A stretch of 35,836 nt of DNA from an uncultured Clostridia bacterium (GTDB lineage: Bacteria; Bacillota; Clostridia; TANB77; CAG-508), in contig CAKPHJ010000014.1 in assembly GCA_934157205.1 (NCBI GenBank), positions 1-35,836 on the forward strand. The letters run 5' to 3'. Position numbers and translations under genes: made by a program. Of this stretch, positions 25,162-33,145 are shown one piece after another (positions within the stretch are counted from its first letter, which is position 1; every line of letters starts with the position of its first letter). The notes beneath the pieces are model-generated. The model did not search any database. It was not told where the DNA came from and was given only the letters and a program-made list of their open reading frames with translations.

Positions 25162-25190
25162 TTGCTTTTTGTTTTAAATATTAATATAAT
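25162..25190 (+). promoter_or_regulatory. Promoter of the HD-GYP regulator
   Basis: -35 TTGCTT (25162-25167), 17-base spacer, consensus -10 TATAAT (25185-25190); transcription would begin about 27 bases before the ATG. Confidence 0.6.
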
Positions 25191-25223
25191 ATAAGCATAA
25201 AAAGGAAAAGGAATGGGATACAT

Positions 25224-26288
25224 ATGAGAAAAGGGCTACAAAACATTACAAACAATGAAAATAGCAATTACAAAATAATTGCTGTAGACGATGAAGAAGG
25301 AATTATAGACTCACTATCTATATTTTTAAAAAGATCTGGATATTCATTCACAGGTGTTACTGACCCTGTTTCTGCAATTGAAAAAGTAAAAAATGAACAT
25401 TATGACTTAATGATTCTAGACTTTATAATGACTCCATTTCATGGAGACCAAGTTGTAGAAGAAATACGCAAATTTGATAAAGAATTATATATCTTATTAC
25501 TAACTGGGCATAAAGATCTAGCTCCACCTTTAGAAACAATCAAAAGGTTAGATATTCAAGGGTATTGTGAAAAAAGTGATAAATTTGATCAATTATTGCT
25601 ACTAATAGAATCAGGAATAAAATCAATATCTCAAATGAATGAAATCAAAAAAATTAATACCGAGCTACAAAACAAAAATACAATGTTAGAAAAAGCTTAT
25701 TTAGAAAGCATTCAAACATTAAGATATACAGTTGAAGCAAAAGATACTTACACAAGAGGTCATTCTGATAGAGTTTCTGAATATTCTGTTTTAATTGGTA
25801 AAGCTTTAAATTTATCAGACAATGATTTAAAAACACTACAAATTGGTGGACTTTTCCATGATATTGGAAAAATTGGTGTTCCAGACAGTATTTTACTAAA
25901 AGAATCTAAACTAACAGATGATGAATATTCTCAAATTAAAAATCATCCTTCAATTGGTGCTCATATACTTTCTACAGCTACTATTTTTAAAGATATCATT
26001 CCTATAGTTAAACACCATCATGAAAAATATGATGGAACAGGTTATCCTGGTAGGCTTAAAGGAGAAGAAATACCTTATTTAGCAAGAATTGCTGCAATTG
26101 CAGATAGTTTTGATGCAATGACTTCTAAAAGAACATACAGAAATTCACTTCCGCTTGATACAGTAATATCAGAATTTGAAAGATGCAAAGGAACTCAATT
26201 CGACCCTAAAATAACTGATGTATTTTTAGATATTTTAAAAAATCATTATGATGAAATTGAGTCTATAAAAACAAGATTTCCAAATTAA
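25224..26288 (+). CDS. Response regulator with HD-GYP domain (c-di-GMP phosphodiesterase)
   Basis: 354 residues. The receiver domain (about 16-135) has the acidic pocket VDDEE (21-25), phospho-acceptor D66 in LMILDFIM and K117. A coiled-coil linker (135-160) joins it to the HD-GYP domain (165-350): GHSDRV, FHDIGKIGVP (H212, D213), HHHEKYDGTGYPG (HHE and GYP signatures at 264-276) and AIADSFDAMT. All metal and signature residues are intact, so hydrolysis of cyclic di-GMP to GMP (via pGpG) is expected. It lacks a DNA-binding domain, so the kinase upstream probably changes second-messenger level, not transcription directly. It has its own promoter. The DUF975 gene follows 41 bases later and may be cotranscribed. 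Confidence 0.93.
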   Translation: MRKGLQNITNNENSNYKIIAVDDEEGIIDSLSIFLKRSGYSFTGVTDPVSAIEKVKNEHYDLMILDFIMTPFHGDQVVEEIRKFDKELYILLLTGHKDLAPPLETIKRLDIQGYCEKSDKFDQLLLLIESGIKSISQMNEIKKINTELQNKNTMLEKAYLESIQTLRYTVEAKDTYTRGHSDRVSEYSVLIGKALNLSDNDLKTLQIGGLFHDIGKIGVPDSILLKESKLTDDEYSQIKNHPSIGAHILSTATIFKDIIPIVKHHHEKYDGTGYPGRLKGEEIPYLARIAAIADSFDAMTSKRTYRNSLPLDTVISEFERCKGTQFDPKITDVFLDILKNHYDEIESIKTRFPN

Positions 26289-26329
26289 CAAATATTTTTA
26301 TTTTAATTAATATAAAAGGGGGATTACAA

Positions 26330-27085
26330 ATGACAACAGCTACAGATATAAGAAATAACGCAAGAAAAAATTTAAAAAACAAATGGGGAAAGGGTGCTTT
26401 AATAACTTTATGTTATATATTTATTGAATTTATTTTAAATTATTTAACAACTGCAACTGAAAAAAATGTTACACTAAATTTAATAGTTTTAATAATTTCT
26501 ATTATAATTTCAACACCAATTTCATATGGTATTATTATAGCATTTATGAAACTAAAAAGAAATGAAGAGGTTAAAGCCTTTGATTTTCTAAAATATGGTT
26601 TTGAAAATTTTTCTAAATCATGGAAACTATTTTTCAGTATGCTTTATAAATTACTTTTACCAATAATACTTTTAGCATTATCTTATATTATACTTACAGT
26701 TGGATTATCACTTTGTGTTTATTCTAGCGCTTTATATTCAATATCAAGTACTACTATAAATTACTCTACTAGTATAATAATTCTAGTTATTGGTTTAATT
26801 GCTTTATTTGCTTCAAGCATATATTTATGTGTAAAACAATTGTCACTTGCTTTAACATATTATATAGCATATGATGAACCAAATTTACCTACTAAATTAG
26901 CAGTTGCAAAAAGTAGAACAATAATGAATGGACAAAAAGGTAATTATTTTGTTTTATTACTTTCATTTATTGGTTGGGCAATTTTATCAGTATTTACTTT
27001 GGGAATTGGAAGTTTATTCTTAATTCCATATATACAAGTAAGCTCAATTTGTTTCTACGATTTACTAAAAACAAATAACAAATAA
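26330..27085 (+). CDS. DUF975-family membrane protein
   Basis: 251 residues. The N-terminal pattern ATDIRNNARKNLKNKWGKGA, then a hydrophobic segment, is diagnostic of DUF975. Five or six membrane segments follow (about 22-38, 46-68, 97-120, 128-160, 205-235). The ribosome site is AAAGGGGGATTACAA. The function of DUF975 is unknown; family members are common in gut Firmicutes. The adjacency to the HD-GYP gene and the absence of a terminator between them suggest one transcript, with a possible role at the membrane as output or transporter, but that is only context. Confidence 0.85.
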   Translation: MTTATDIRNNARKNLKNKWGKGALITLCYIFIEFILNYLTTATEKNVTLNLIVLIISIIISTPISYGIIIAFMKLKRNEEVKAFDFLKYGFENFSKSWKLFFSMLYKLLLPIILLALSYIILTVGLSLCVYSSALYSISSTTINYSTSIIILVIGLIALFASSIYLCVKQLSLALTYYIAYDEPNLPTKLAVAKSRTIMNGQKGNYFVLLLSFIGWAILSVFTLGIGSLFLIPYIQVSSICFYDLLKTNNK

Positions 27086-27111
27086 TAAATATAAATATAA
27101 ATATAAATAAT

Positions 27112-27143
27112 AAAAAAAGTGAAAATTTAATTTCACTTTTTTT
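27112..27143. terminator. Bidirectional terminator between DUF975 gene and tex
   Basis: A perfect 13-bp stem, seven A then GTGAAA (27112-27124), with its complement at 27131-27143 and a 6-base loop. It serves both converging genes and touches the tex stop codon. Confidence 0.85.
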
Positions 27144-29325
27144 ATATTTTCATTGACAATCCAACTTTTTGTCTGTCTTTATCTATTTTTATAACTTTAA
27201 CTTTTACAATATCTCCAACAGAAACAATTTCAGACGGATTTTTTATATATTTATCACTCATTTCTGAAATATGTACTAGTCCATCGTGTTTTACTCCTAT
27301 GTCTACAAATGCACCGAAATCAATTACATTTCTAACAGTTCCTGTTAATATCATTCCTTCTTTTAAATCTTCTAATTTTAATACATCACTTCTTAAAATT
27401 GGTTTTGGCATTTCTTCACGAGGATCCCTTCCTGGTTTAGATAATTCTTCGATTATGTCAGATAATGTCATCTCTCCAATTTCTAATTCTTTAGCTGTTT
27501 GTTCAATATTAATTTCTTTTAGTTTTCTTCTTATTTCTTCTAGTTTTTCTTTACTTCTTAAATCTTCTGATTTAAAACCTATTTTACAAAGCAATTTCTC
27601 TGCTTTTTCATAACTTTCTGGGTGCACTGCTGTTATTTCAAGTGCATTGTCTCCATCTAAAATTCTTAAGAATCCAGCACATTGTTCAAAAGCAACTTTT
27701 CCCAATTTTGGAACTTTTAATAATTGTTTTCTATTTTTTAATTTTCCATTTTCATCTCTATATTTTACAATATTTTTTGCAATAGTATTATTAATTCCTG
27801 AAACATATGATAATAAAGATGGTGTAGCTGTGTTTACATCAACTCCAACTTTATTTACACTGTCTTCTACAACTCCTGTTAGGCTTTCTGCTAATTTTTT
27901 TTGATTTACATCATGTTGATATTGCCCTACTCCTATTGCTTTTGGATCTATTTTTACAAGTTCTGCAAGTGGATCTTGTAAGCGTCTTGCAATAGAAATT
28001 GCACCTCTTATAGAAACATTTATGTCTGGATATTCTTCAGTTGCAAGTTTAGACGCAGAATATACAGAAGCACCTGCTTCACTAACAATAACATAATGCA
28101 CTGGTCTTGAAGCTTCTTTTATCATATCTGCAACAAACATTTCTGACTCTCTTGAAGCTGTACCATTTCCTATTGCTATCATATCTATTTTATCTTTTTC
28201 TATTAATTTTAAAAGTTCTTTTTTTGCATTTTCAACATCATTTTGCGGTTCAGTTGGATATACTGTTGTATAGTCTAATACTTTTCCAGTTTCATCTATT
28301 ACTGCTATTTTGCAACCTGTTCTATACGCTGGGTCAAATCCCATTACGTTTTTTCCTTTTATTGGTGCTCCAAGTAATAATTGTTTTGAATTTTTTCCAA
28401 ATACTTTTATTGCTTTTTCTTCTGCTTTTTCAGTTAAATCTGATCTTATTTCACGGTCAATTGAAGGTTCTATTAGTCTTTTAAATGCATCTAATATTGT
28501 TTCTTTTAGCATGTTTGTGTATTGTGTTTCGCCTTTTATAATATCCCTTTCAATATAATTTAATATTTTTTCTTCTGGTTTTTCTAATGAAACCTTTAAA
28601 AAACCTTCTTTTTCTCCCCTGTTTATTGCTAAAATTCTATGACTTGGTATGTATTTTATAGTTTCTTGATATTCATAATACATTTCATAATTTGATTTTT
28701 CGTCTTTTTTAGCCGATTTTGTTACAATTAAGCCTTCTTTATAACATTGTCTTTTTATTTCTTTTCTGTATTTTGGCTCATCTGAAATAGATTCTGCTAT
28801 TATATCTAAAGCTCCTTGAATAGCTTGTTCTACTGATGAAACTACTTTATCTTTATTCTTTTTATCTTCTTCTGATAAACTATCTATATTTATAAATTTT
28901 TTTGCTATTTCTTCTATTTTTTCTGTTTCTTTTTGTTCAATTATTATTTGTGCAAGTGGCTCTAAGCCTTTAGCTTTTGCTACTGTAGCTCTTGTTTTCT
29001 TTTTTTGTTTATATGGTCTATATATATCTTCAACTTCAGCTAAAGTTTTACTAATTGCAATTGATTTTAATATTTCATCTGTAAGTTTTCCTTGTTCATC
29101 TATAGATTTTACTACTTCTTCTTTTCTTTGTTCTAAATTTCTTAGATAATTTAATCTTTCTCCTAAATTTCTAAGAATTTCATCACTTAACCCACCTGTT
29201 ACTTCTTTTCTATATCTAGCTATAAATGGGATAGTATTTCCTTCATCTATTAATTTTACTGTATTATCAACTTGTGATGGTTTTATGTTTAATTCTTCTG
29301 CTATAGTATTTATTATTTTTTCCAT
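27142..29325 (-). CDS. tex: Tex, RNA-binding transcription accessory protein
   Basis: 727 residues, full length. The N-terminal helical region (NIKPSQVDNTVKLIDEGNTI, FIARYRKEVTGGL) is diagnostic. The YqgF/RNase-H-like domain is near 325-450 (VMGFDPAYRTGCKIAVIDE). Helix-hairpin-helix repeats lie near 495-560 (SLLSYVSGINNTIAKNIVKY, LLKVPKLGKVAFEQCAGFLR). The C-terminal S1 domain is at about 650-725 (LKEGMILTGTVRNVIDFGAF, KHDGLVHISEMS). Tex binds nucleic acid and RNA polymerase and affects transcription termination and stress fitness. It follows the ABC-F gene by 37 bases on the same strand with no terminator, so the two form an operon. Confidence 0.97.
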   Translation of the reverse strand: MEKIINTIAEELNIKPSQVDNTVKLIDEGNTIPFIARYRKEVTGGLSDEILRNLGERLNYLRNLEQRKEEVVKSIDEQGKLTDEILKSIAISKTLAEVEDIYRPYKQKKKTRATVAKAKGLEPLAQIIIEQKETEKIEEIAKKFINIDSLSEEDKKNKDKVVSSVEQAIQGALDIIAESISDEPKYRKEIKRQCYKEGLIVTKSAKKDEKSNYEMYYEYQETIKYIPSHRILAINRGEKEGFLKVSLEKPEEKILNYIERDIIKGETQYTNMLKETILDAFKRLIEPSIDREIRSDLTEKAEEKAIKVFGKNSKQLLLGAPIKGKNVMGFDPAYRTGCKIAVIDETGKVLDYTTVYPTEPQNDVENAKKELLKLIEKDKIDMIAIGNGTASRESEMFVADMIKEASRPVHYVIVSEAGASVYSASKLATEEYPDINVSIRGAISIARRLQDPLAELVKIDPKAIGVGQYQHDVNQKKLAESLTGVVEDSVNKVGVDVNTATPSLLSYVSGINNTIAKNIVKYRDENGKLKNRKQLLKVPKLGKVAFEQCAGFLRILDGDNALEITAVHPESYEKAEKLLCKIGFKSEDLRSKEKLEEIRRKLKEINIEQTAKELEIGEMTLSDIIEELSKPGRDPREEMPKPILRSDVLKLEDLKEGMILTGTVRNVIDFGAFVDIGVKHDGLVHISEMSDKYIKNPSEIVSVGDIVKVKVIKIDKDRQKVGLSMKI

Positions 29326-29362
29326 TATTCTTCTTCCTCTCTTTTTACTCGTTGATTACAAT

Positions 29363-30946
29363 TTACTCCATTCCCAAATATTCATTGTATGTTACTTCTC
29401 TGTCAATTACTTTTCCATCTTCTTTTATGTCTATTATTCTATTTGCTACTGTTTGTGTTAATTCATGGTCATGTGATGTAAATAAAATATTTCCAGTATA
29501 TCTTTTCATTCCTTCATTTAAAGCTGTTATACTTTCCATATCTAAATGATTTGTAGGTTCATCAAATATTAAGAAATTTGCACCAGATAACATCATTTTA
29601 GATAATACACATCTTACCTTTTCTCCTCCTGATAATACATCTACCTTTTTCAAGGCTTCGTCTCCTGAAAATAGCATTCTTCCTAAAAAGCTTCTGACAT
29701 ATGTTTCATCTGGATCTTTTGAATATTTTCTAAGCCATTCTGTAACATTTTCATCAGTTTCAAATAAGTAATTATTATCTTTTGGAAAATAATTATTTGT
29801 AATTGTTGTTCCCCATATAAGTTCTCCAGAATCTGGTTCTAGTTCACCTGCTATTATTTGAAATAACACTGTTTTTGCAATTTCATTATCTGCTAAAAAT
29901 GCTATTTTGTTTCCTTGCTTTACATCAAAAGATATATTATCTAATACTTTTATTCCATCTATTGTTTTTGATATATTTTTAACTTGCAAAATTTCTCTTC
30001 CAGGTTCTCTTTCTGGCTTGAAATCTACATATGGATATTTTCTATTTGAAGGTTTTATTTCTTCTAGTTCAATTTTTTCTAATGTTTTCTTTCTTGATGT
30101 TGCTTGTTTTGATTTAGATGCATTTGCACTAAATCTTGCAATAAAGTCTTGTAATTCTTTTATTTTCTCTTCTTTCTTTTTATTTTGTTCTCTTGCTTGT
30201 TTTAATGCTAATTGACTTGATTCATACCAAAAGTCATAATTTCCTGGATAAACTTTTATTTTTCCAAAGTCAACATCTGCTATATGTGTACAAACTTTAT
30301 TTAAAAAATATCTATCATGTGATACAACTATTACTGTGTTTTCAAAATCCATTAAAAAGTCTTGTAACCAATTTATACTTTTTAAATCTAAATCGTTTGT
30401 TGGTTCGTCCAATAATAATACATCAGGATTTCCAAACAAGCTTTGTGCAAGTAAAACTTTTACTTTATCTTTTGCTTCAATTTCTTTCATTAATTTGTAA
30501 TGATTTTCTGGTATTATTCCTAAATCATTTAAAAGAATTGCAGCATCTGATTCTGCATTCCAACCGTCTAATTCTGCAAATCTTTCTTCTAGTTTTGCAG
30601 CTTTCATTCCATCTTCTTCTGAAAAATCTGGTTTTGCATATATTTCTTCTTTTTCTTTCATTATGTCATATAATTCTTTATTTCCCATAATTACAGTATC
30701 TATTACAGTAAATTCTTCATATGCAAAGTGATCTTGTTTTAACATTGATAATCTTTCTCCTTTATCTAATGTAACATCACCTTTGCTTGGTTCAATCTCT
30801 TTTGATAAAACTTTTAAAAAAGTGGATTTTCCTGCCCCATTTGCGCCTATTATTCCATAACAATTTCCTTTTCCAAATCTTATGTTTACATCTTCAAATA
30901 ATACTCTTTTTCCAAATCTTACTGTAACACCATTTGCACTTAACAT
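29363..30946 (-). CDS. ykpA: ABC-F ribosome-associated ATPase (YkpA/YbiT type)
   Basis: 527 residues with two ATPase domains and no membrane segment. Domain 1 has Walker A GANGAGKS near residue 36, a signature-like KVKVLLAQSLFGNPDVLLLD and the EPTNDLD box. A charged linker (about 240-300) follows. Domain 2 has a degenerate Walker A (LADNEIAKTVLF), signature LSGGEKVRCVLSKMM and FDEPTNHLD. The degenerate second Walker A is normal for the YkpA subfamily of Firmicutes. ABC-F proteins bind the ribosomal E site and tune translation; some give antibiotic protection, but nothing here points to resistance. ATG 30946 has AAAGGAGGAACAAA before it. Confidence 0.93.
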   Translation of the reverse strand: MLSANGVTVRFGKRVLFEDVNIRFGKGNCYGIIGANGAGKSTFLKVLSKEIEPSKGDVTLDKGERLSMLKQDHFAYEEFTVIDTVIMGNKELYDIMKEKEEIYAKPDFSEEDGMKAAKLEERFAELDGWNAESDAAILLNDLGIIPENHYKLMKEIEAKDKVKVLLAQSLFGNPDVLLLDEPTNDLDLKSINWLQDFLMDFENTVIVVSHDRYFLNKVCTHIADVDFGKIKVYPGNYDFWYESSQLALKQAREQNKKKEEKIKELQDFIARFSANASKSKQATSRKKTLEKIELEEIKPSNRKYPYVDFKPEREPGREILQVKNISKTIDGIKVLDNISFDVKQGNKIAFLADNEIAKTVLFQIIAGELEPDSGELIWGTTITNNYFPKDNNYLFETDENVTEWLRKYSKDPDETYVRSFLGRMLFSGDEALKKVDVLSGGEKVRCVLSKMMLSGANFLIFDEPTNHLDMESITALNEGMKRYTGNILFTSHDHELTQTVANRIIDIKEDGKVIDREVTYNEYLGME

Positions 30947-31003
30947 TTTGTTCCTCCTTTTTATTCATATAACATGATTTTATTATATGTTTACGTGTTT
31001 TTG

Positions 31004-31032
31004 ATTATATCACATCTATTGACTATTTTCAA
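31004..31032 (-). promoter_or_regulatory. Promoter of the ABC-F/tex operon
   Basis: On the minus strand -35 TTGAAA (31032-31027), 17-base spacer, consensus -10 TATAAT (31009-31004). The rest of 31033-31140 is AT-rich with nothing else recognised. Confidence 0.7.
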
Positions 31033-31140
31033 ACCAAATTGTAATTTTGTACATGATAATAGATTAATAAAAATTCATATAAAACCACATTGAATATATA
31101 TTTTTTAGGAGAATTTTTGATTGTTATATTTTTTTCCATT

Positions 31141-32091
31141 TTAATTTAACATATCTTTTTTCTTTAGCCACCATGTGACACCAAGTGTCATTATAACAGC
31201 TATTAGTATCATTGCAGCAAATCCATATGGACTATCTTGAAATGGTAATCCAACATTCATTCCCCAAAAGCTTGATATCATTGTTGGTACAGCAAGTACA
31301 ATAGTTATAGATGTTAAAAATTTCATTACTCCATTTAGGTTATTAGATATAATAGATGCATATGCATCCATAGTTCCGTTTAGAATGTTGCTATATATTT
31401 GTGCCATTTCAATAGCTTGTCTATTTTCTGTAATTGCGTCTTCAAGTATATCTTCATCATCTTCATATAATTTTATTATTTTACCTCTTAATGTTTTTTC
31501 CATGACAATTTCATTAGATTTTAGAGATGTTGTTATATATACTAAACCTTTCTCTAAGCTTAGTAATTTTAATAATTCCTTATTTTTCATTGAATTTTTT
31601 AATATATATTCTGCAATTTCTGTTTCTTTATTTATTTGTTTTAATGAACTCAAAAAATATGAAGCATTTAAATATAAAATTTGAAATATAAATCTTGTTT
31701 TTTTATAAGTTTGAAAATTTTTAATTTTCTTTTTTTCAAATGCTTCTATTACCTTATTTTTTTTAAGTGAAACTGTTATAAAATAATCATCTCTTACAAC
31801 AATCATTCCTAATGGCATTGTTGTGTATAAATCTGTTTCTTCTGTTTTTTCTACAACTGGTACATCTACTACAAAAAGTGTTGTATCATCATCTTCTTCT
31901 TTATCTATTCTCGCTTTTTCTTCATAGTCTAATGCATCTCTTATGAAATCCTCTTGTATATTTATACTTTCACATACTTTTTTAATTTCTACTTCCGACG
32001 GATTTACTAAATTAATCCAGGCTCCTCTTTGAAATTCCTTTATTTCTTCAACTTTATTAGTTTCTAAATTTGTGTTATATATTTTTAGCAA
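31141..32091 (-). CDS. corA: CorA-family divalent cation transporter
   Basis: About 316 residues. A long cytoplasmic N-terminal domain with acidic stretches (KEEDDDTT; LYEDDEDILED) and helices precedes two C-terminal membrane segments. The first ends in the signature FWGMNVGLPF (GMN at 280-282 counted from GTG 32100), the selectivity motif of CorA Mg2+ channels. The C-terminal segment ends WWLKKKDMLN. It forms pentameric Mg2+ (or Co2+/Ni2+) channels. GTG 32100 directly abuts AAGGGG, leaving no spacing, so TTG 32091, with GGGGTG 5-8 bases upstream and giving MLKIYNTNLE, is the more likely start. A consensus promoter lies upstream. Confidence 0.92.
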   Translation of the reverse strand: MLKIYNTNLETNKVEEIKEFQRGAWINLVNPSEVEIKKVCESINIQEDFIRDALDYEEKARIDKEEDDDTTLFVVDVPVVEKTEETDLYTTMPLGMIVVRDDYFITVSLKKNKVIEAFEKKKIKNFQTYKKTRFIFQILYLNASYFLSSLKQINKETEIAEYILKNSMKNKELLKLLSLEKGLVYITTSLKSNEIVMEKTLRGKIIKLYEDDEDILEDAITENRQAIEMAQIYSNILNGTMDAYASIISNNLNGVMKFLTSITIVLAVPTMISSFWGMNVGLPFQDSPYGFAAMILIAVIMTLGVTWWLKKKDMLN

Positions 32092-32123
32092 TTCCGTCAC
32101 CCCTTTTTTACTTACTACTTATA

Positions 32124-32152
32124 ATTTTAACTTTTTTATCCTTTTTTGTCAA
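32124..32152 (-). promoter_or_regulatory. corA promoter
   Basis: On the minus strand perfect -35 TTGACA (32152-32147), 17-base spacer, -10 TAAAAT (32129-32124). Confidence 0.75.
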
Positions 32153-32180
32153 TGTATTAATTTTACAGTTTATTTTTGAG

Positions 32181-32204
32181 TTTTTGTAACAATTGTTTCA
32201 AAAA
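32181..32204. promoter_or_regulatory. Near-perfect 24-base palindrome between divergent promoters
   Basis: TTTTTGTAACAATTGTTTCA and four further A form a palindrome with one mismatched pair, centred on AACAATTGTT. It sits midway between the divergent corA and small-protein promoters and is a candidate operator for either. Confidence 0.5.
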
Positions 32205-32229
32205 TATTACATTTTTATTACAAAATCTG

Positions 32230-32258
32230 TTGACAAATGTCTTTTTTATACTTATAAT
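32230..32258 (+). promoter_or_regulatory. Consensus promoter of the 55-residue protein
   Basis: Perfect -35 TTGACA (32230-32235), 17-base spacer, perfect -10 TATAAT (32253-32258). The start of transcription would be near 32265, leaving a 62-base leader. Confidence 0.82.
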
Positions 32259-32326
32259 GAAATTATAGGTAATAAATACAAAAGCTAAAATTTATAATTT
32301 ACTAAAAGATAAAGGAGTTGATATCA

Positions 32327-32494
32327 ATGAATACTCGTGAAGATTATATCCCTGTTACAAGTTGTATGGCTTTAACAGTCAGAAAAGAACATAGATTAAT
32401 GGTAGTAAAAAAAGTTACAAGAACTGCATTTAGAATATCTTGGAAAACTTTACTATATGCCATGTTTTTAACAGTTGCAAATATTTTAGTATAA
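32327..32494 (+). CDS. Small 55-residue protein with hydrophobic C-terminus
   Basis: ATG 32327 follows AAAGGAGTTGATATCA, an ideal ribosome site. The reading frame has 55 codons: a mixed N-terminus (MNTREDYIPVTSCMALTV), a basic middle (RKEHR, VVKKVTR) and a hydrophobic C-terminal stretch (LLYAMFLTVANILV) that could insert in the membrane. A perfect consensus promoter lies in front and a perfect 19-bp terminator begins 2 bases after the stop, so this is a dedicated, strongly expressed transcription unit. The family is not recognised. Codon use matches neighbouring genes. Confidence 0.75.
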   Translation: MNTREDYIPVTSCMALTVRKEHRLMVVKKVTRTAFRISWKTLLYAMFLTVANILV

Positions 32495-32495
32495 T

Positions 32496-32545
32496 AAACA
32501 GCAATTTTTATTTAATTTACTATAAATAAAAATTGCTGTTTTATT
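32496..32545. terminator. Strong bidirectional terminator
   Basis: A perfect 19-bp stem (AAACAGCAATTTTTATTTA at 32496-32514, complement at 32523-32541) with an 8-base loop and a T-run, closing both the 55-residue gene and the converging membrane-anchored gene. Confidence 0.88.
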
Positions 32546-32553
32546 AATTTACA

Positions 32554-33012
32554 CTATTCTATTCTAAAATTATATGCTGGTGTTAAATCTAATGATGTAG
32601 ATATATTTAATTCTGCTGTTTCACCTTTTTCAATTGTTTTTAATTTCGTCTTTAAAATTGATATTTGAGTATTATCCTCATTTTGAAAAATTATTTTTAT
32701 TTCTCTTTCTTCAAATTTATTTTCAGTATTATTTTCAATATTAGCAGTTAAATTTGTTATTCCATTTTCTCTGCTTATATTTATATCTTTTATTATCATT
32801 CCTTGAAATTCTTTTTCTTTTTTAAACTCATCAGAAATATTTATACTGCTACTTTGAACCTCAGTACTTTTTTTATCAAGAATTTTATCACTTATAACAT
32901 TTAAATTTTTTACTTTTATAATAGTAGCAATACTTATAATTAAAATAATAATATATATTATTATTTTTGTTATTGTTTTTTTATAATTTTTTTCTTGTTT
33001 TAAATGTTTCAA
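32554..33012 (-). CDS. Membrane-anchored protein with FxLYD-like domain
   Basis: About 152 residues. A lysine-rich N-terminus (KHLKQEKNYKKTITK) is followed by one membrane segment (IIIYIIILIISIATIIKV). An extracytoplasmic beta domain follows whose pattern (FQGMIIKDINIS, LTANIENNTENKF, EIKIIFQNEDN, KTIEKGETAELN) resembles FxLYD domains of Firmicutes surface proteins. The open frame begins at TTG 33021, but AAGGAG is only 1 base from it and 10 bases from TTG 33012, so 33012 is chosen. It lies downstream of the large surface protein on the same strand, separated by a terminator. Function unknown; cell-surface role inferred. Confidence 0.7.
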   Translation of the reverse strand: MKHLKQEKNYKKTITKIIIYIIILIISIATIIKVKNLNVISDKILDKKSTEVQSSSINISDEFKKEKEFQGMIIKDINISRENGITNLTANIENNTENKFEEREIKIIFQNEDNTQISILKTKLKTIEKGETAELNISTSLDLTPAYNFRIE

Positions 33013-33070
33013 ATGTTTCAATCTCCTTTTTTATATATTGTTTTGATCAAAGCTCTTTTGGTGCAATATA

Positions 33071-33111
33071 TTTCTATAATAGGAAGTTCGTAGAATTTGC
33101 TATTATAGAAA
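33071..33111. repeat. Perfect 12-bp inverted repeat downstream of the surface protein
   Basis: TTTCTATAATAG (33071-33082) and its exact complement (33100-33111) surround 17 bases. It directly abuts the terminator stem at 33111, giving two tandem hairpins. Confidence 0.65.
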
Positions 33112-33136
33112 TAAGGTCCTTTTTGGTGGACCTTAT
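33111..33136 (-). terminator. Terminator of the large surface protein
   Basis: On the minus strand ATAAGGTCC (33136-33128) pairs with GGACCTTAT (33119-33111) around an 8-base loop, followed by TTCTAT. It lies 10 bases after the stop codon. Confidence 0.8.
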
Positions 33137-33145
33137 TTGTTAGTT

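Noticed and set aside
28107..28558. Leu/Phe-rich plus-strand frames opposite tex that look like membrane proteins
   Set aside because: Artefact of AT-rich Lys/Glu codons read on the other strand; no starts with ribosome sites.
29363..30946. Degenerate second Walker A in the ABC-F protein as a sign of decay
   Set aside because: The YkpA subfamily normally has a degenerate second Walker A; the signature and EPTNHLD box are intact.
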